Source: Diphasiastrum complanatum
Taxonomy: Eukaryota > Streptophyta > Lycopodiopsida > Lycopodiales > Lycopodiaceae
Reading direction: 5' to 3'
DNA length: 64,000 nucleotides
Assembly (NCBI GenBank): GCA_029204225.1
Contig: CM055111.1
Location: 43,716,815 to 43,780,814 of the forward strand
Shown here in pieces: positions 34,840-47,985 of the stretch. Position 1 is the first letter of the stretch, and the number at the start of each line of letters is the position of its first letter. The position numbers and the translations under genes are program-made. The notes beneath the pieces were generated by a model. That model had not been told where the DNA came from and did not search any database. It saw only the letters and a program-made list of their open reading frames with translations.

Positions 34840-36864
34840 CTGCAAAAAAAACAAATCGTAATTTTGCTACACAGATCTGGCATTCTTACAGAAATGATTT
34901 CTAGGGTCCGAACACCTGTACAACCAATTTTGTCTAGTTGCTTGTTTATTTTTTATTTAGCAATGACAACACGAAAGTGGAGAGAGTTCAAGCTTGAATA
35001 AGTGAACGCCACCAGATTATATCATCAGGGGATTCTAAGCCATAAATGGAGATTTTCGTTGATAATATACTAAGAATGATGGCGATCCAATTGTGAAAAA
35101 ACAAATCAAGATTAAATATGTTGAGGCTTATATTCTAATGGTAAAGTGCACGACGGATAATCTTCGGCATCAGAATATGTACGGCGGGAAAAAAATATAT
35201 ATACGACTATATCTCGACAATTCAATCACAATTTCTAGTGCAAATTGATTCCAGATAAGAATTAGTTTGAGAGTATGCCTGGGGAATCATGAAGAGACTC
35301 TGTAAGCTTGTGCCTCTTTTCCATAAGCCACATCCCACGGCCTTCCATTCATCAAAACTAGCGTTATTGAAAAAACTTGCCCAAAAGAGCGTACAAGCCA
35401 AATCCTGGTTGAGATCTAGGGCTTTTTCAAAAAAAGTAAAGAAGCAATACGATGGTTAAGATCGAGGGATGATGATACCAGATCTTTTTAGTCCAATGGA
35501 GTTGTAGAAGCCCTCCGCCTTCTCGACGAGATCGTAAATACAGTGCTCCTATGGCTTCGTCCGCATAATGCCCCTCATGCCCTCACCAGATAGACAGCTA
35601 GCAGACATAACGACAAGTCAATGAGCATAAAATGACTACTTTGTTTCAAACGTAACAAATGCACAACCACATACAACTTTGACTCAGATCTAGACCCTCG
35701 TGACAAGGTGACATGCAAGCCCACACACACTCATACAAACCAGCACAAATGATAAAGCGTCAAATACATGACCATGGCCTGCGCAAACTGTGGTATCTTG
35801 TTGTGCCAACACCTGTGCCACCTATAGATCCGCTGGTACACCACTGGTCACCAAATCAGGTCCTCAACCATGGCCTACACCGGTAACCAAGATGCCCTCA
35901 TGTCCAAGCATATCCAACTGTCCAATACACCTTGAAAGCTGATCCCCATCCATTCCCCATGCTCCAAGCACAAGAGTCTACCAAGGACTCAATGAATGAA
36001 TGTACGCAAAACTCACCATAGGCTATACCTCCCAGAGATACTAATGATGATTTGCCTCTCATACATCCCATGTAGGCTCAACTTCCCATGCTTGAAGTTG
36101 CCAACTCTGATTTGATCAATACATAGGCCTCCCACCAAGGAGCCTATCTCACCAACACATCCATCATGTCAACTAGACCAAAGCAAATGCACTCTAGATC
36201 CACTATCGTGATGAGAAACTCACCCACGATCCATAGCATATCAGGTAGAATAGCTCCAGAACCATGTACCCTATACCATTTGATCACCAAGTATTCATTA
36301 CCCGCTGATAGCTCCCCAAGAATCTGTCCACCTGTAGTACAACTAGACTCCAACTGGATCTAACCAAAAAACTGCATCCTGCTTACCAAATATTGATGGA
36401 TAGACACAACATGTGACGCCAACCTGGAGACTATCGTGCATATAACCATGCAGCTCACCTGATCACTCGCCAAAGTATCAGTTGTCACTCTTTGAGCAAC
36501 CATCTCCATCCCTGTTGGCTCACAACCATGGGTATGCTGGATCCACATCACCCCATAATGCACTCCATGCCCTCAGGATATGTACCACTCCAGGTACACT
36601 CCATGCCACCTACCTCCAAGTAGGCTTGACCCGTCCCTAGGTCACCACATGATGCACCAGCTGAAGATCATCATCCATACATCAAATGACATATCATACC
36701 TGAGCAACTGTAGCATCTCCCTGAGTGCCACCCCAATGGACTCGTCATCCACATACTATGCTCACCTAATGCCTCCGATCCTGGTCACCATCCTGGTAAA
36801 ACAGTAAAGGAATCGACTACCATTGTTGGAATTGAAGATCTTAATGGCTACTGAAACTCTTCAA
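34840..36864. other. No gene seen; unusually C-rich from 35580
   Basis: From about 35580 to 36830 the plus strand is rich in C and in CCA/CAT words compared with the rest of the window. Open frames are short and on both strands. Probably an old, unrecognised repeat. Confidence 0.4.
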
Positions 36865-37262
36865 ACCACCATAAATTTTCTCTCGACTTATGCTCAACAT
36901 AGGTCATCTCTCAACCTATGTTAAGCATAAGTGCTCACTGGACTTATGCTCAACATAAATGCTCACTACAGCACCGGACTTATGCTCACAAAAGTGCTCA
37001 TTGGACATATGCTCATGGACGTATGCTCAACACAAGTCCTCCCTCGACCTATGCTCAAAGCATAGGTCGTCCCTCGATCTATGCTTAGCATAAGTGAAAG
37101 ACCACCTAAACTCAACATAAATATTCATTGAACTTATGCTCAGCATAAAGTATTATGCTCAAACCTATGCTCAACATCGGTTCTCATTGGACTTATGCTT
37201 AGAACACGCATTCACATTGGACTTATGCTCAACATAAGTTTTTTCTCGACCTCATAAGACAT
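36865..37262. repeat. Array of imperfect palindromic units (CTTATGCTCAACATAAG type)
   Basis: About a dozen units such as ACTTATGCTCAACATAAGT, CCTATGCTCAAAGCATAGG and CTATGCTTAGCATAAG are separated by CTCACTGGA, CTCATTGGA or CTCCCTCGA linkers. Each can fold as a short hairpin; spacing varies around 30-40 bp. Confidence 0.8.
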
Positions 37263-38996
37263 AGATCGAGAGAGAACTTATAAATTAAAATTTTTAAAAA
37301 ACTAAAAGAAGAATATTAAAAAAAAAGCCAAAAATATTTAAATAATAAAAAACTATAATTAATTATTAATAATTAGATAATTAAAAGTCAAAACTAAAAA
37401 AGAAAAATTAAAAAACTCAAAAATAAAAAATCCAAAAAAATCAAAAAATCAAAAAATTAAATAAATCAAAACATTAAAAATATTATAAAATCAAAATATT
37501 CTAGAATATGTAAATATTCTAGATATCAAAAATTTTAAATTTAATAAGAAAATAGAAATAAAAAATAATAATTTAAAAATAAAATTTAAAAATTAAATTT
37601 TTTTTAAAAACTTAAGAATAGATAAAAAAATAAAAAACATGAAAATTAATCATCAAAATTAAACTCTAAAAATATAATAAAAAATTAAAACATAAGAACA
37701 ATTTGATAATTTACAAATATGTGAAGTGTGTTACAAACCATTTTTTTTTAGATTAAAAAAAAATGATATAGCTCAAGAAAGATATGGCTCAAGAAAGAAT
37801 AGACAAATTGTAAAAGCTAAAAAAATGAAGTGCTCTGGTCATCTAAATGAAATTCAGATTGGAAGTCTTGTTGCACTTCTAGATTAAAATTATTTTAAAA
37901 ATGATTGTCTATTGAAAATGATTTTAGAAGATTTTTGTTTTATTTAAGGTTGTTACTCATTTATATTAGTTAGATAAGCAGATTTTTTTATATTTTACAT
38001 TTGACAAATGTAAAATTTAAAAAAATCTGCTTATCTAACTAATATAAATTTCATATTAACATTAAGTTTCATGCAAGCTTTTAAAATTATATCAAAATCG
38101 TTTGAATTGTATTTTTAAAAATAAAAATTAGAACCTTTTAAAATTTTAAATTGATCTAATTTAACAATTATTATTTATCATAATAAATTGCTCCCAATTC
38201 ATCTAAACGGAGATGAGTTGAAAGATGTACTAGCTGATGAATTTGAATCTTGTGATGATGAATATATATATATATATATATATATTACAATCATTTTTGT
38301 AATAAAATAATAGTTTACATAATTATTGCATCTTTATAATACATTCTTGCATTTTTCAAGTTCATCTTGAGTTCTATCTAGCAATCACTTTTGATTCATT
38401 TTAAATGAAATGCTTTCACTACAATCTATATCTTATTAAAGATCTAGCGAATATTGATTGATAAAAAAAAAACAATTAGTGCACACACCATAGTTTTCTA
38501 CATGCGAAAATCAATGCTAAACAATTGTCTATAAGTCTTTCTTCTAGATTCTAACTAGATAAATTTGGCTTTGAAAAAATAACTAGTTATAAAGATTCAT
38601 AATGTTGAGAGTAGTGACTATGAGATTGGTTCCTTGAAAAAAGTATACTCACAAATTTAAAAGCCCCTATTATCTATGAGTGAGATAGCATTTTTTCTAG
38701 GAGCCGATTCGCAAAAAAAAAACTAGTTTTTGATAGTTCAATATTATTTATCTGTATATAAAAATGAGCTAAAACATAAATTAAACACTAACAAATTAAA
38801 CACTAACATGCATGGCTAAAACATGAAATCTTTCGAAATGAGCACCTATTTTTTTAAGCCCTTATATATATATTTTTTGGTAATTCACGTAAATTTTGAA
38901 TCTTTAGTTTAAAAATTAACTAATTATTTGTAAGATGTCGCATTTTGACAAATATTTCAAATTTGGACTGAGTGAAGCAAAATATTTTAAATAATT
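37263..38996. other. Very AT-rich noncoding stretch
   Basis: Runs of AAAAATAAAA and TTTAAAAATT to about 37740. It contains the palindrome at 37960-38048 and a short (TA)n near 38265-38285. No gene seen. Confidence 0.6.
37960..38048. repeat. Near-perfect 89-bp palindrome
   Basis: Two 44-nt arms around the single base 38004, with one mismatch by eye. The outer ends are TTTATATTAGTTAGATAAGC and its complement; the centre is CATTTGACAAATG. It would form a snap-back hairpin in RNA or single-stranded DNA. Confidence 0.9.
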
Positions 38997-39225
38997 TCAA
39001 TTCAAAATTTCATCATCAGTACCATAGTAATCAGACTCTCTCTCAATATTGTCGTTTGTGTTTTTATAGTATTTAAAAAACTTGGAGATATTTCTATATT
39101 TTTCATCAACGTCCATGTTTGTGTTGTCAATAGTCAAGTCCATTTCATTCTCAATCGATGTATTTTCAAATACATGTCTTGCGCATGGCTTAACTCGAAC
39201 AACATACCACCACTTCTTGTTTAGT
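38997..39225 (-). other. Short unexplained open frame beside gypsy element
   Basis: A minus-strand frame of about 90 codons, extending slightly into the element to 39275, has an acidic Asn/Asp-rich middle (MDLTIDNTNMDVDEKYRN). I recognise nothing in it and the base composition is AT-rich; it may be chance. Confidence 0.15.
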
Positions 39226-41694
39226 CGATACCTATACCAGATCCGATTGAGGATGAACTCATTCATGTGAGTCATGTCTTGATTTATGATGACAATGCAG
39301 AACTTACGAATGAGCAGATTCTAAATCATATGGATCCGACCAGATTTGGAGTGCGTAATGTTTCTGATGAACCAACAATCAAACCGCCCAAAGCAGTTAT
39401 ATTGAAGAAAGACAAGATCACAAGATCGATGATGAAGAAACAAGCTAAGCAACATTATAATACGGTCCTAAAATGGGAAAATCCCCCTCGGAAGATTGAT
39501 TCAAAGGAAGTGCCATCCTTTATTAGATAAAGACAAAGGAAAAGTCGAGGATGATTCTTCAAGTCAGATTTCTAGTAAGACATCATCATCTAAGAAGTCT
39601 TCACCTTTGAAGAAAGATTTATCATCTCGAAAGTCATCACCTCCATGATCAATTCCTGCTAAGAAGGCTAAACAAAGATCCAAGACAAGTCCTTTCGAAA
39701 AAGAACAAGCAAACGTAGTCCAACATGATATGCCTGAGTATTTTAAACGTTATACACTAGATGATGTGGTTATCATGTTACCTAAAGCACATCGTGAACC
39801 TGAAGAACACATGTCAGAATCTAAAGAAGTTTACGATGGCCCAGCTAAGATGCAGTCAATGAATCTTGCCGAGCCAGGAGAATCGGAAAAGATTGTACAA
39901 GTTGGATCACAACTTACTCCTGAACAGTATCAAGCACTCCGCTTGTTATTTATTAAGTATCAAGATTGCTTTGCATGGACTTATCAAGATTTGAAGGGTA
40001 TTTCTAAATTAGTGATTGAACATACCATACCTTTAGTACCTGATGTAGTTCCAAAGGTTACAAAGTTCTATCGTTGTAATCCTAATGTAGCGGATCTGAT
40101 AAAGAAAGATCTTTAGAGATTGCTTGACGCCGATTTTATTTATGAGATTGAGCATACTGAATAAATTTCACCAATTGTCATTATTCCTAAGAAAAATGAG
40201 AAATTGAGGATCTCTGTGAACCTCAAAGCGTTGAACAAAGTGACATGGAAGGACCACTTTCCGTTACCTTTTACTGAAAGCATTTTGGATCACCTTGCTG
40301 GAGTGGAAGCTTATAGTTTTCTGGATGGATTTAGTGGTTACAACCAAGTTAAGATCGCATCTGCTGATCGTCACAAAACCGCTTTTGCAACAGAATGGGA
40401 CACCTATGCTTACAAAGTAATGTCGTTTGGACTCTGTAATACACCAAGTTCATTCCAAAGAGTAATGCAATTTACTTTTAAAGATTATCTGTAGAAATTC
40501 CTTTAAATTTACTTGGACGACTTGGGAGTTCATAGTACAGATACAGACCACCTGGATCGATTGGAAAAAGTATTTGAAAGATGTCGCAAATATCAGATTT
40601 CTCTTAATCCAGAAAAATATCAGATATGGGTTTCCCACGGAGTTGTGCTTGGACATGTGATATCAAGACATGGTATTGCCACAAATTATTCTAAGATCAA
40701 AGTTATTGTGGAATTGCCACCGCCAGCAACAATTTGTGGAGTTTACATGTTTATGGGTCATGCGAACTACTATCTAATCTTTATTATCTTCTTTGCGGAT
40801 TTAGCACGACCTATATACAAACTGACTATTGTTCCTATTTGAACAATAGAAACGTTAGAAGCCCTTGAAAAATTAAAAAAAGCATTAACTTCAGCACCAA
40901 TACTGCGTTCTCCAGATTGGACGATAGAATTTCATGTTCGTACGGATGCTTCAAAATACGCCATTGGATCAGTTTTGATGCAGCTAGGTGACTATAAAAA
41001 GGATTATCCTATACGATTTGCAAGCAGACATCTTACAGATCCAAAAAAGAATTATTCAACAACCAAACGTGAGGCATTGGCCATGATTTTTTCTGTTCGA
41101 AAATTTTGTCACTACCTCATGGAAACGCACTTTGCATTTGATACGGATCATCAACCGTTACTTTACTTGGTAAACAAGACGTGCAATACTAGACGTATTG
41201 CAAGATGGTTATTGTTATTGATTGAATTTGACTTTCGAATTGTAGTTCAAAAGGGGAAACAACATTATCTAGCCGATCACGTTTCGCGAATCGAATCCGA
41301 ACCAGTTAACACTAAAGTGGATGATGAACTGCCAAATGCTGCGTTATTCTATGTTGAAGCAGTACCTGAGTGAGCAGCAGATATTGTTGAGTACCTGATG
41401 CTAGGACAACCAAATGACTCCCTGACAAAAGTATAGAAGAGACAATCGATTCATAAGACTCAACCTTATCAATTAATTGCAGGACAATTGTATCGTCGTG
41501 GATCAGATAATATTTTACGAAGGTGTGTTTTACCGCATGAAGTACCAGATTTAATCATGTTTTCACATGATGGCATGAGTTGAGGACACTTCTCTACAAA
41601 TATTAATGTTCACAAACTTTTACAATCAGGTTGTTGGTGGCCTACGCTTCACAATGACACATAAAATTTTATTCAAACATGTGATGTTTGCCAG
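39226..41694 (+). pseudogene. Gypsy pol: pre-RT, RT, RNase H, integrase zinc-binding part
   Basis: After a pre-RT region (39226-40050, with LTPEQYQALRLLFIKYQDCFAW), RT begins near 40060. It shows LRISVNLKALNKVTWKDHFP, SFLDGFSGYNQVKIA (catalytic Asp), FGLCNTPSSFQRVM and the YLDD box at about 40510-40521. RNase H (40860-41290) has FHVRTDASKYAIGSVL and YSTTKREALAMIFSVRKF. LIAGQLYRRGSDNILRRCV and a damaged finger (HDGMS, then CDVCQ) follow. Eight or so stops and frameshifts. Protease and gag are missing on the left. The integrase core is absent: the finger joins the C-terminal domain at 41695. Confidence 0.9.
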
Positions 41695-42003
41695 TGAGCA
41701 TGTGAAACCCGATTGATGGCAGTTCATGCCTTAGCAGCAGATTTAACCCGCCGCAAGGCATGACACGATCGTCGATTGCACAAAAAATATTTGAAAGCAG
41801 GAGATCTTGCATTAATGTACAAAACCAAGCTGATCAAGGGCAAGTTGAATTTTACCAGAGAAGGCCCGTATAAAGTGAAGGAATTCTTGAACTATGGCGC
41901 AGTAATTCTTGAGCACTTGGATGGAAAACGATTTGATACTCCGGTGAATGGCAACCGTTTACGCAAGTTTTGGCAGTCTGTTCCGCCAATTCAGCAAGTC
42001 TGA
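41695..42003 (+). pseudogene. Gypsy integrase C-terminal domain after core deletion
   Basis: CETRLMAVHALAADLTRRKA directly follows the zinc finger. In the copy at 5615-6397 the same segment (CETRLMAVQALVVEKAHRKA) comes after the DDE core, so about 0.5 kb is deleted here. GDLALMYKTKLIKGKLNF and the end LRKFWQSV match copy B closely. A Trp codon is TGA at about 41761. Confidence 0.85.
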
Positions 42004-42819
42004 TCTCAATGGTTTTTTTAATTTAATTGTTTTTCAATTTTTGTTTTTCAGTACTTAATTTGCTGAGTTTTTTGGAAAAAGACAGTTAAAAAAAAATATA
42101 TTAAATTGAAAAAAGACTGATGAGCAAAAGTCAGAAAGTCATCAGCATAGGAAAAGGAAGCATAGTAATTTTTTGATGGAAAAAGACTTGGAAAATCATT
42201 GTTTTGGTCAGATTTAGCCTATTCAGTACCAGAAACCTTCGTTGAGCTCTCAGACTGTACATCCACTCTAGATTTATCTAATTTGAGATGGACGAAGCTT
42301 CCTGTCCAAAAAAACTCCAATTTTTGAGTTCGGCGAAGAATCAGTGATATGCCATTTTGGGAACCTTCGCCGAGCATCTTAACCTCATTATTAACCTTCG
42401 CCGACCTGTTAGATGATCTTAAAATGTCAAAATTAGATTGTCCATAGGTTTGTCTTGAAAAAATACATTTATGACAGTACCTGGGCAAAGGACCCTCCTA
42501 GGCGAAGGTTCATCCTTCGTCAGGCCTGAAAAACGTTCGTCTGATAGGTTCAGATCCCTAGAAACCTTTGTCAAGACTTTTATACCCTATTATCACAATA
42601 TTGTACATGCTTGCAAATTTTTGTTCAGAATTGATCAACCAAACTAGTATTCAGTGTAATGGATCCACCAAATTCACCTATAAGTTGACTGAATTTGATT
42701 AATTCCTCACTTGTGCTAGCGAAGCTCCTGCAAATTTTTACCGTGACCAAAGCCTTCCAAAATTCTTGCACTACTTTCTGAGACACTTTTACGCGTTTTA
42801 TATTTCCTTTCTGATCATC
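42004..42819 (+). promoter_or_regulatory. Spacer with AACCTTCG repeats and TATA-like box
   Basis: No gene. AAACCTTCGTTGAGC, GAACCTTCGCCGAGC, AACCTTCGCCGACC and GGCGAAGGTTC recur between about 42232 and 42580, aligned with the same motifs at 6631-6960. TATAAG at 42679-42684 lies about 140 bp upstream of the ATG at 42820. The conservation of the whole spacer in two copies supports a regulatory role. Confidence 0.55.
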
Positions 42820-45788
42820 ATGTCTTCTACCGATACTTCCCAGTCTCCGCGCTATACTATCTATCGTGATGTCCCATCTGCAACGGACATCATGATCTTT
42901 CCTAGCACAAGCATGGTCACTTAGTGGATGACCCTTGCGGAGCCTCTACGGACCCTCGCAATGGGTATTCATGAGAGAGCCTTTTTTGGACGCATCAATA
43001 TGGAATTTATCACTCTTGCCTTCAGTACATGGAAGGAAGAGAAATATAAATTTTATATCACTTTCCAGGGAGCCACACACAAGGTGCGCGTCACTAAGGC
43101 CGCCCTTGCAACTATAGGTATAGCATCCAGCACGCAGGCCTCACCCAATCACAAGCACACCAAACAGGCCATCAAGCCATATATTGACCTCATCAACGAT
43201 CTACACTGGACCAATGACGGCTATCTTCTGGAATCCATCATTGAGCCTTCAATCCACCCTGCTGCCCAGCTACTGAACAGCTTCCTGATGGTTGACAACC
43301 TCAAGAAAGACTGCATCACATCATAGATCCTCCATAGGATAGTGGAGTCCCACATCAAGTTGGCCAAACCCCTCTTGAACCATATAATTGGTTCAAGACT
43401 GTTTCTGGTGAGCTCAAACGAGCTATTAAGGCCAATACTAGGCAGCAGTTCACTGTTGGCTCTTTATTGTCCCTTTTAGCCGCTTCTCACTTAGAAATAG
43501 AATCCATGGCTTCCACCTGGATTCCATGCTTTCGGTCTACGAAGAAGCACCGGCGGAGTCATTACACCAGGTCCTTGAGTTCTCATAGTCGTCGTCGTCC
43601 ACACAGCGAGATCGTTATTCCTGATTCGCCTTCCGCGTCACGACGTCGCACTAGGCATACCTCCTCAGCTGCGCATCCACCCCATGTTGCTGTTCGCACT
43701 AAACTTCCCATTCCCCCAGCCTCTGATGCTTCCCTCGCCTCTACTTCCATTCAAGGACAGTTTGTGACCATTGGGCCTACCATTCCCATCACAGCTGCCC
43801 AAGCCACCTCAACCCCACACACCGAAGCCACCTAACCAAACACATAGTTCTTTATGGATATGTTCGATGATTCCGACCCCCTTGGGGCCACCAAAATTTT
43901 TGAAATGCCCCAGAGCCCTGCGCCCTTTGAACTCCAATCCCCTGGAAGAGGATTCAGACATATCCATGAATCTACTGTTGGTGTTGAAGATGTCAGCCAG
44001 CAACCTCACACGGAAGATAGCCCAGCCGCACTTCGGGTCGACAAAGCTGTGAAATCACCGAAACAATTCGACGCCACAGTGCCTGAGGGATTTGAAGAGG
44101 AGGACATTTTTGAAGAAGAAAAACTAGTAGCACCTATTCCACGCCTAGCAAGGACAGTACCATCAGGTCCTCCTGCTGCTGCCGCCTCCACGACCGTCGA
44201 TTCTAGTGATGCTCTAGGTTTGGTTTCAAGCCTTGCGCAAGTGATCCAGTCTATGCTAGATAAGAAGAAGGAAATGGAGTAGAGAATCTCCGAGATGGGT
44301 CCGAAAACACTCTGATCAGCTAGAAAATTGTCCAGCTGGATCGAGAGTTAAAGATTGCCAAACAACATGAAGATAAGGCAGAAGCCGAAAAGAAGTTGGC
44401 CCAGCAACAAGCTAATCGCTTGAAAGACTACATCAGCTCCCTGCAAAACGCCCTAACAACCGCACAGGATCAGGTGGATAAGGCCGTGCAGGACAACATG
44501 TGCAGTTGCTGAAGGATCAATTACAGATGGCCGAACAAGATCGCACGTGGCTTCAAGGTGAATTGGATGCGACCACCCTTGAACGTGATGCGTATCTTCA
44601 AACACAAATACCAGATCATCCGATCACACTAACGGAGATTGCGTATTTGTTCAAGAAAGTGGAGACATACAAAGCAGAGATTTCAAGGCCGCTTTGATAG
44701 GTTCAAAGGAACAGCTTCAACCGAGTTGGCAAAGGCTAAGGAGACCATCACCGCCTATGAAAAAGCAGCTGCTCAAGTGTTGGAAACTGGACCACAAATC
44801 CCCATACCGGTCATGCCGCAATTCTCCCCTCCATGCCAAAAAGCTGTACCAATGGATACAGGGGTAGATTCGAGCATGGACCAGGGGGTAGCTCCAGATA
44901 TAGCTGAACCACCGCCAATCTTACCGGCAATACAAACAGGTCCATCCTCATCAAGGACCACACCTCTATTCAGAAGGCCCATAAGTGTCGAGAACCAGAT
45001 CCAGACCTTCTTAAATCAACATTTGCATGAGTCCTCGCGTGGTGGATGGGTCTTGAAGTTTAAGACCTCTGAGATAGAGGCCGACAAAGAGTTGGATAAA
45101 ATACCTGCATTGGGAGTGCAGCCAGCATGGAAAATCACTGTTTTTGAAAAAACTCCGGCATCAATGAGGAGTTACATTGCCAGCCCTCGCCAATTGCGGG
45201 TAGATCCCTATTACTTGCCGATGCCGTGAAGAAATAAATGGAAAGATTTGGGGTTGGCTATGGACAAGATCACCATCCATACGCCCAATTGGCCAATCAT
45301 CCATCAGCTCTACAGCTGGACAATATCAGTGGATTTCCACTGTGCCTTACAAGCCTATCAGAGAGAATATGTCCACTCTCCAGATCCAACAGTGCGACAA
45401 TCGACAATGTTTGCTAAAGATCTAACTCTGTTGGCATCAGTGACAACCAGATGGGACGATTGTCTCCCTTCTCTGGCATTGGATCCAAATAAGCCGATGG
45501 CCTCAGAGCAAATCAAAGATCAGCTGCCGGTGCTCGTTTATATTTTCGTGCGGCAATGATGGGAGGCTCCTAGGAATCATGCTTCACATCATGGACAACC
45601 TCCAAGTGGATTGTCAGAGCCCACCGTTGTTTTCTTCCACACAATTTGGATTTTAATACTACACGTCTCAACTTTATGGAGAAGGTGCAGTACCATTTAA
45701 TCAAGATTCGGCGTGAAGCCAATAAAAGTCCCCAATAACTGCATATTGCAAGTGTCGTGGGAGCGCCACCAATTTTGGTGGAGGATAC
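42820..45788 (+). pseudogene. Extra 3' ORF of gypsy family, copy D (most complete)
   Basis: The ATG at 42820 (MSSTDTSQSPRYTIYRD) starts an N-terminal domain of about 200 residues with INMEFITLAFSTW, KFYITFQGATHKV, ATIGI, NHKHTKQAIKPYID and WTNDGYLLE. A Ser/Arg-rich stretch (43530-43680) comes next, then FDDSDPLGATKIFE, an acidic QFDATVPEGFEEEDIFEEE motif, SDALGLVSSLAQVIQSM and a coiled coil (about 44250-44620, LQGELDATTLERDAY). LFKKVETYK and VMPQFSP follow. The C-terminal domain (44990-45560) starts NQIQTFLNQHLHESSRGGW and ends IASVVGAPPILVE just before the LTR. About six frameshifts or stops. No signal peptide, membrane helix or enzyme motif seen. Role unknown; related to copies at 2763, 7155 and 16112. 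Confidence 0.75.
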
Positions 45789-46488
45789 TGTTGGAGGGTT
45801 TGTGGATTCCAAGGCAACCCTAACTCTAGTTAATAAGTGAGAGGGATTTGGCACCCTGCGTGTGTAAATCCAACCCCATTAATCATATAGTTATTTGATT
45901 AGTTAAAAGTCAATAAAAGGACTTTAGGTCTTTTGCAGGACTTTTAATGTCGCACGTCCTAAATGTCAAGTTAGTGAATAAAGTTGGGTTTCCCTCCAAT
46001 TTTTAAATTTGAATAAAAAGAGAGACAAGACTGGACCAATAGGATTCAGAGGCCAGGTTCCTTCTCTCTACTATAAGAAGGGACCAACTCGAGTTGCTCC
46101 TCATGTTCATTTCCTCATTTCAATAAAGCAGATTGGTTCTCTTCAGAAATGGATTGATGAATGTCCTTGCTCTTCTTCTTTCCTTCTCCATCTCTCATGC
46201 TTTCTTTGGATTTTGCTAATTATTGGATCTGAATGTTATTGGGATTGAGTGTTATTATACTTTTTATGAGAGAGAAAGAGTAAGCTATCTTTGTTGTGGA
46301 TTGTAGTGTTAATGGATCTTAGTGTTAATGAGTAGGGTTAATGGATGTAGATTTAGATTTAGATCTTTCATTCATAATGAAATCTAGACTAAACTATCGC
46401 TCTCACGCGTGACGACTAACTCCGTCTCTATGATGCTAGATTGACTAGATCTTGGATTTAGGTTAGGCAAGGAAAGAAACCCACTACA
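45789..46488 (+). mobile_element. Gypsy 3' LTR, about 700 bp (copy D)
   Basis: TGTTGGAGGGTTTG follows GGTGGAGGATAC, a weak polypurine tract. The likely end is CCCACTACA at 46488 because recognisable minus-strand copia pol resumes at 46489. CTACTATAAGAAGG near 46068 may be the TATA region. It does not share the 74-bp block or hairpins of the 4327 and 19257 LTRs, so it belongs to another subfamily. Confidence 0.7.
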
Positions 46489-46650
46489 CTTCTCTATATC
46501 CAGATTAATGTAGAGCTTGTATGCCTTGTGATCTGGGGAATAGCTGATGAAAATCGTTTTCTTACTTTTGTCATCTAGCTTTCTTCTTAGATCTTCAGGG
46601 ATCTGAGCGAAAGTGATGCATCCGAACGCTCAAATATATTTGAGTATTAG
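46489..46650 (-). pseudogene. Copia pol SH3-like domain fragment
   Basis: On the minus strand the frame reads AFGCITFAQIPEDLRRKLDD, then IFISYSPDHKAYKLY, the conserved domain between copia integrase and RT. One stop precedes AFGC. It runs into the gypsy LTR at 46488, which therefore inserted here. Only about 50 codons remain. Confidence 0.8.
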
Positions 46651-47985
46651 AAGAATACAATGCTCAACACTAAAAAAATAACCAAAAAAGAGAAAAAAAA
46701 AAGAAGTAAAAGAAACAGATGAATCGGCCCAATTCAAATCATCTGGAAACTTTGAAATGAACAACTACTGAGAGTAGGAACAATTAGTTGAAAACATTGT
46801 CATATAAATATATCCCCCCTCCCCAAGAACTGCATAGTATCCTAGGTTGTGTATAATAAGATTTCTCTAACTAATGGGAACATAGTGAATGAGAAGCTCT
46901 ATTATTCAATTGATTTATTCACTACTAGAATGTAAATAGATAGTATCATCACAAAATGTCACGGACATTACTAATGCCTTAGCTAGCGAGATTGATGGAT
47001 AATAATCTTGGAAATAGTGAACTCAAATTTTGAATTTGCAAATTTACTAACACACAAATCTTAACGACCCACAATATAGGAGATAAAGAATCTAGTTGAC
47101 TAGTTGTACTTCAAAACCTTGATGAAATTAGACTAACATTTATAACACATCAAGAAGATATCAACAAGATTCACAAAGAAAGTACTATACTTGATAGAAA
47201 CTACACGATGGATGTTTTAATTTATGCAATTGTAAGAAAATCAATGGCTTGAATTTCAACATAATAATTATTGTGACTTTACACTGAAAAAATATCACTA
47301 AATGATAAGTAATTTGTTTCATTTCCATGAAAATAGCAACAATATATGAAAATCGCACAAGCATTGATCCTCAATTTTATAGATCTTAGAATTTCATGAA
47401 CATAGACCACAACATCATAATGATCATACAAACATCAATTGAAGCTTTTTAGCACATATCATAATTTCTTACAATAGCAAATTAAATAGATAACACAAAC
47501 ATACATGCCTATATGCATTGGAGAAGATGATTTCATTCGAGCAATTTCCTCTATTCAATGTTGAATCAAACACAAGATACTACACATGGAGCTCTTGTTT
47601 GCTCAGTTCACAATGTTGACAATGCAATTCATCACAATCAAGTATGCACAATCATGCAAATTATATATTCACATAGTCATGCACAATCATGCAAATTATA
47701 TATATGCACATTATTATATGAGAGATAATAATACACTTTTTCACATTGTTTAATTATTCATTCATCTTTGCAAACACACAAACGTACATAACATTGCTCT
47801 TTTTTTTTTCAATTTTTAGAACATAATGATTTCGTCAGAGCTTAATAATTTGACATCATGATTATTTGATTTTTAGTTCAAAATCATGATCACATAATAA
47901 TCATTTTATTATTAGTCAGCACATATTTAAAATCTCAAAATAAGTCTTATTCAAATTAATCCAACTCTTAAAAATTCTTTGAAAA
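46651..47985. other. AT-rich noncoding DNA
   Basis: No gene and no retroelement domain found. Two near-identical CACAATCATGCAAATTATATAT pieces lie near 47650 and 47690. Confidence 0.5.

Noticed and set aside
35580-36830. C-rich region as a possible host gene
   Set aside because: No frame longer than about 75 codons, no splice-bounded exon chain and no recognisable domain.
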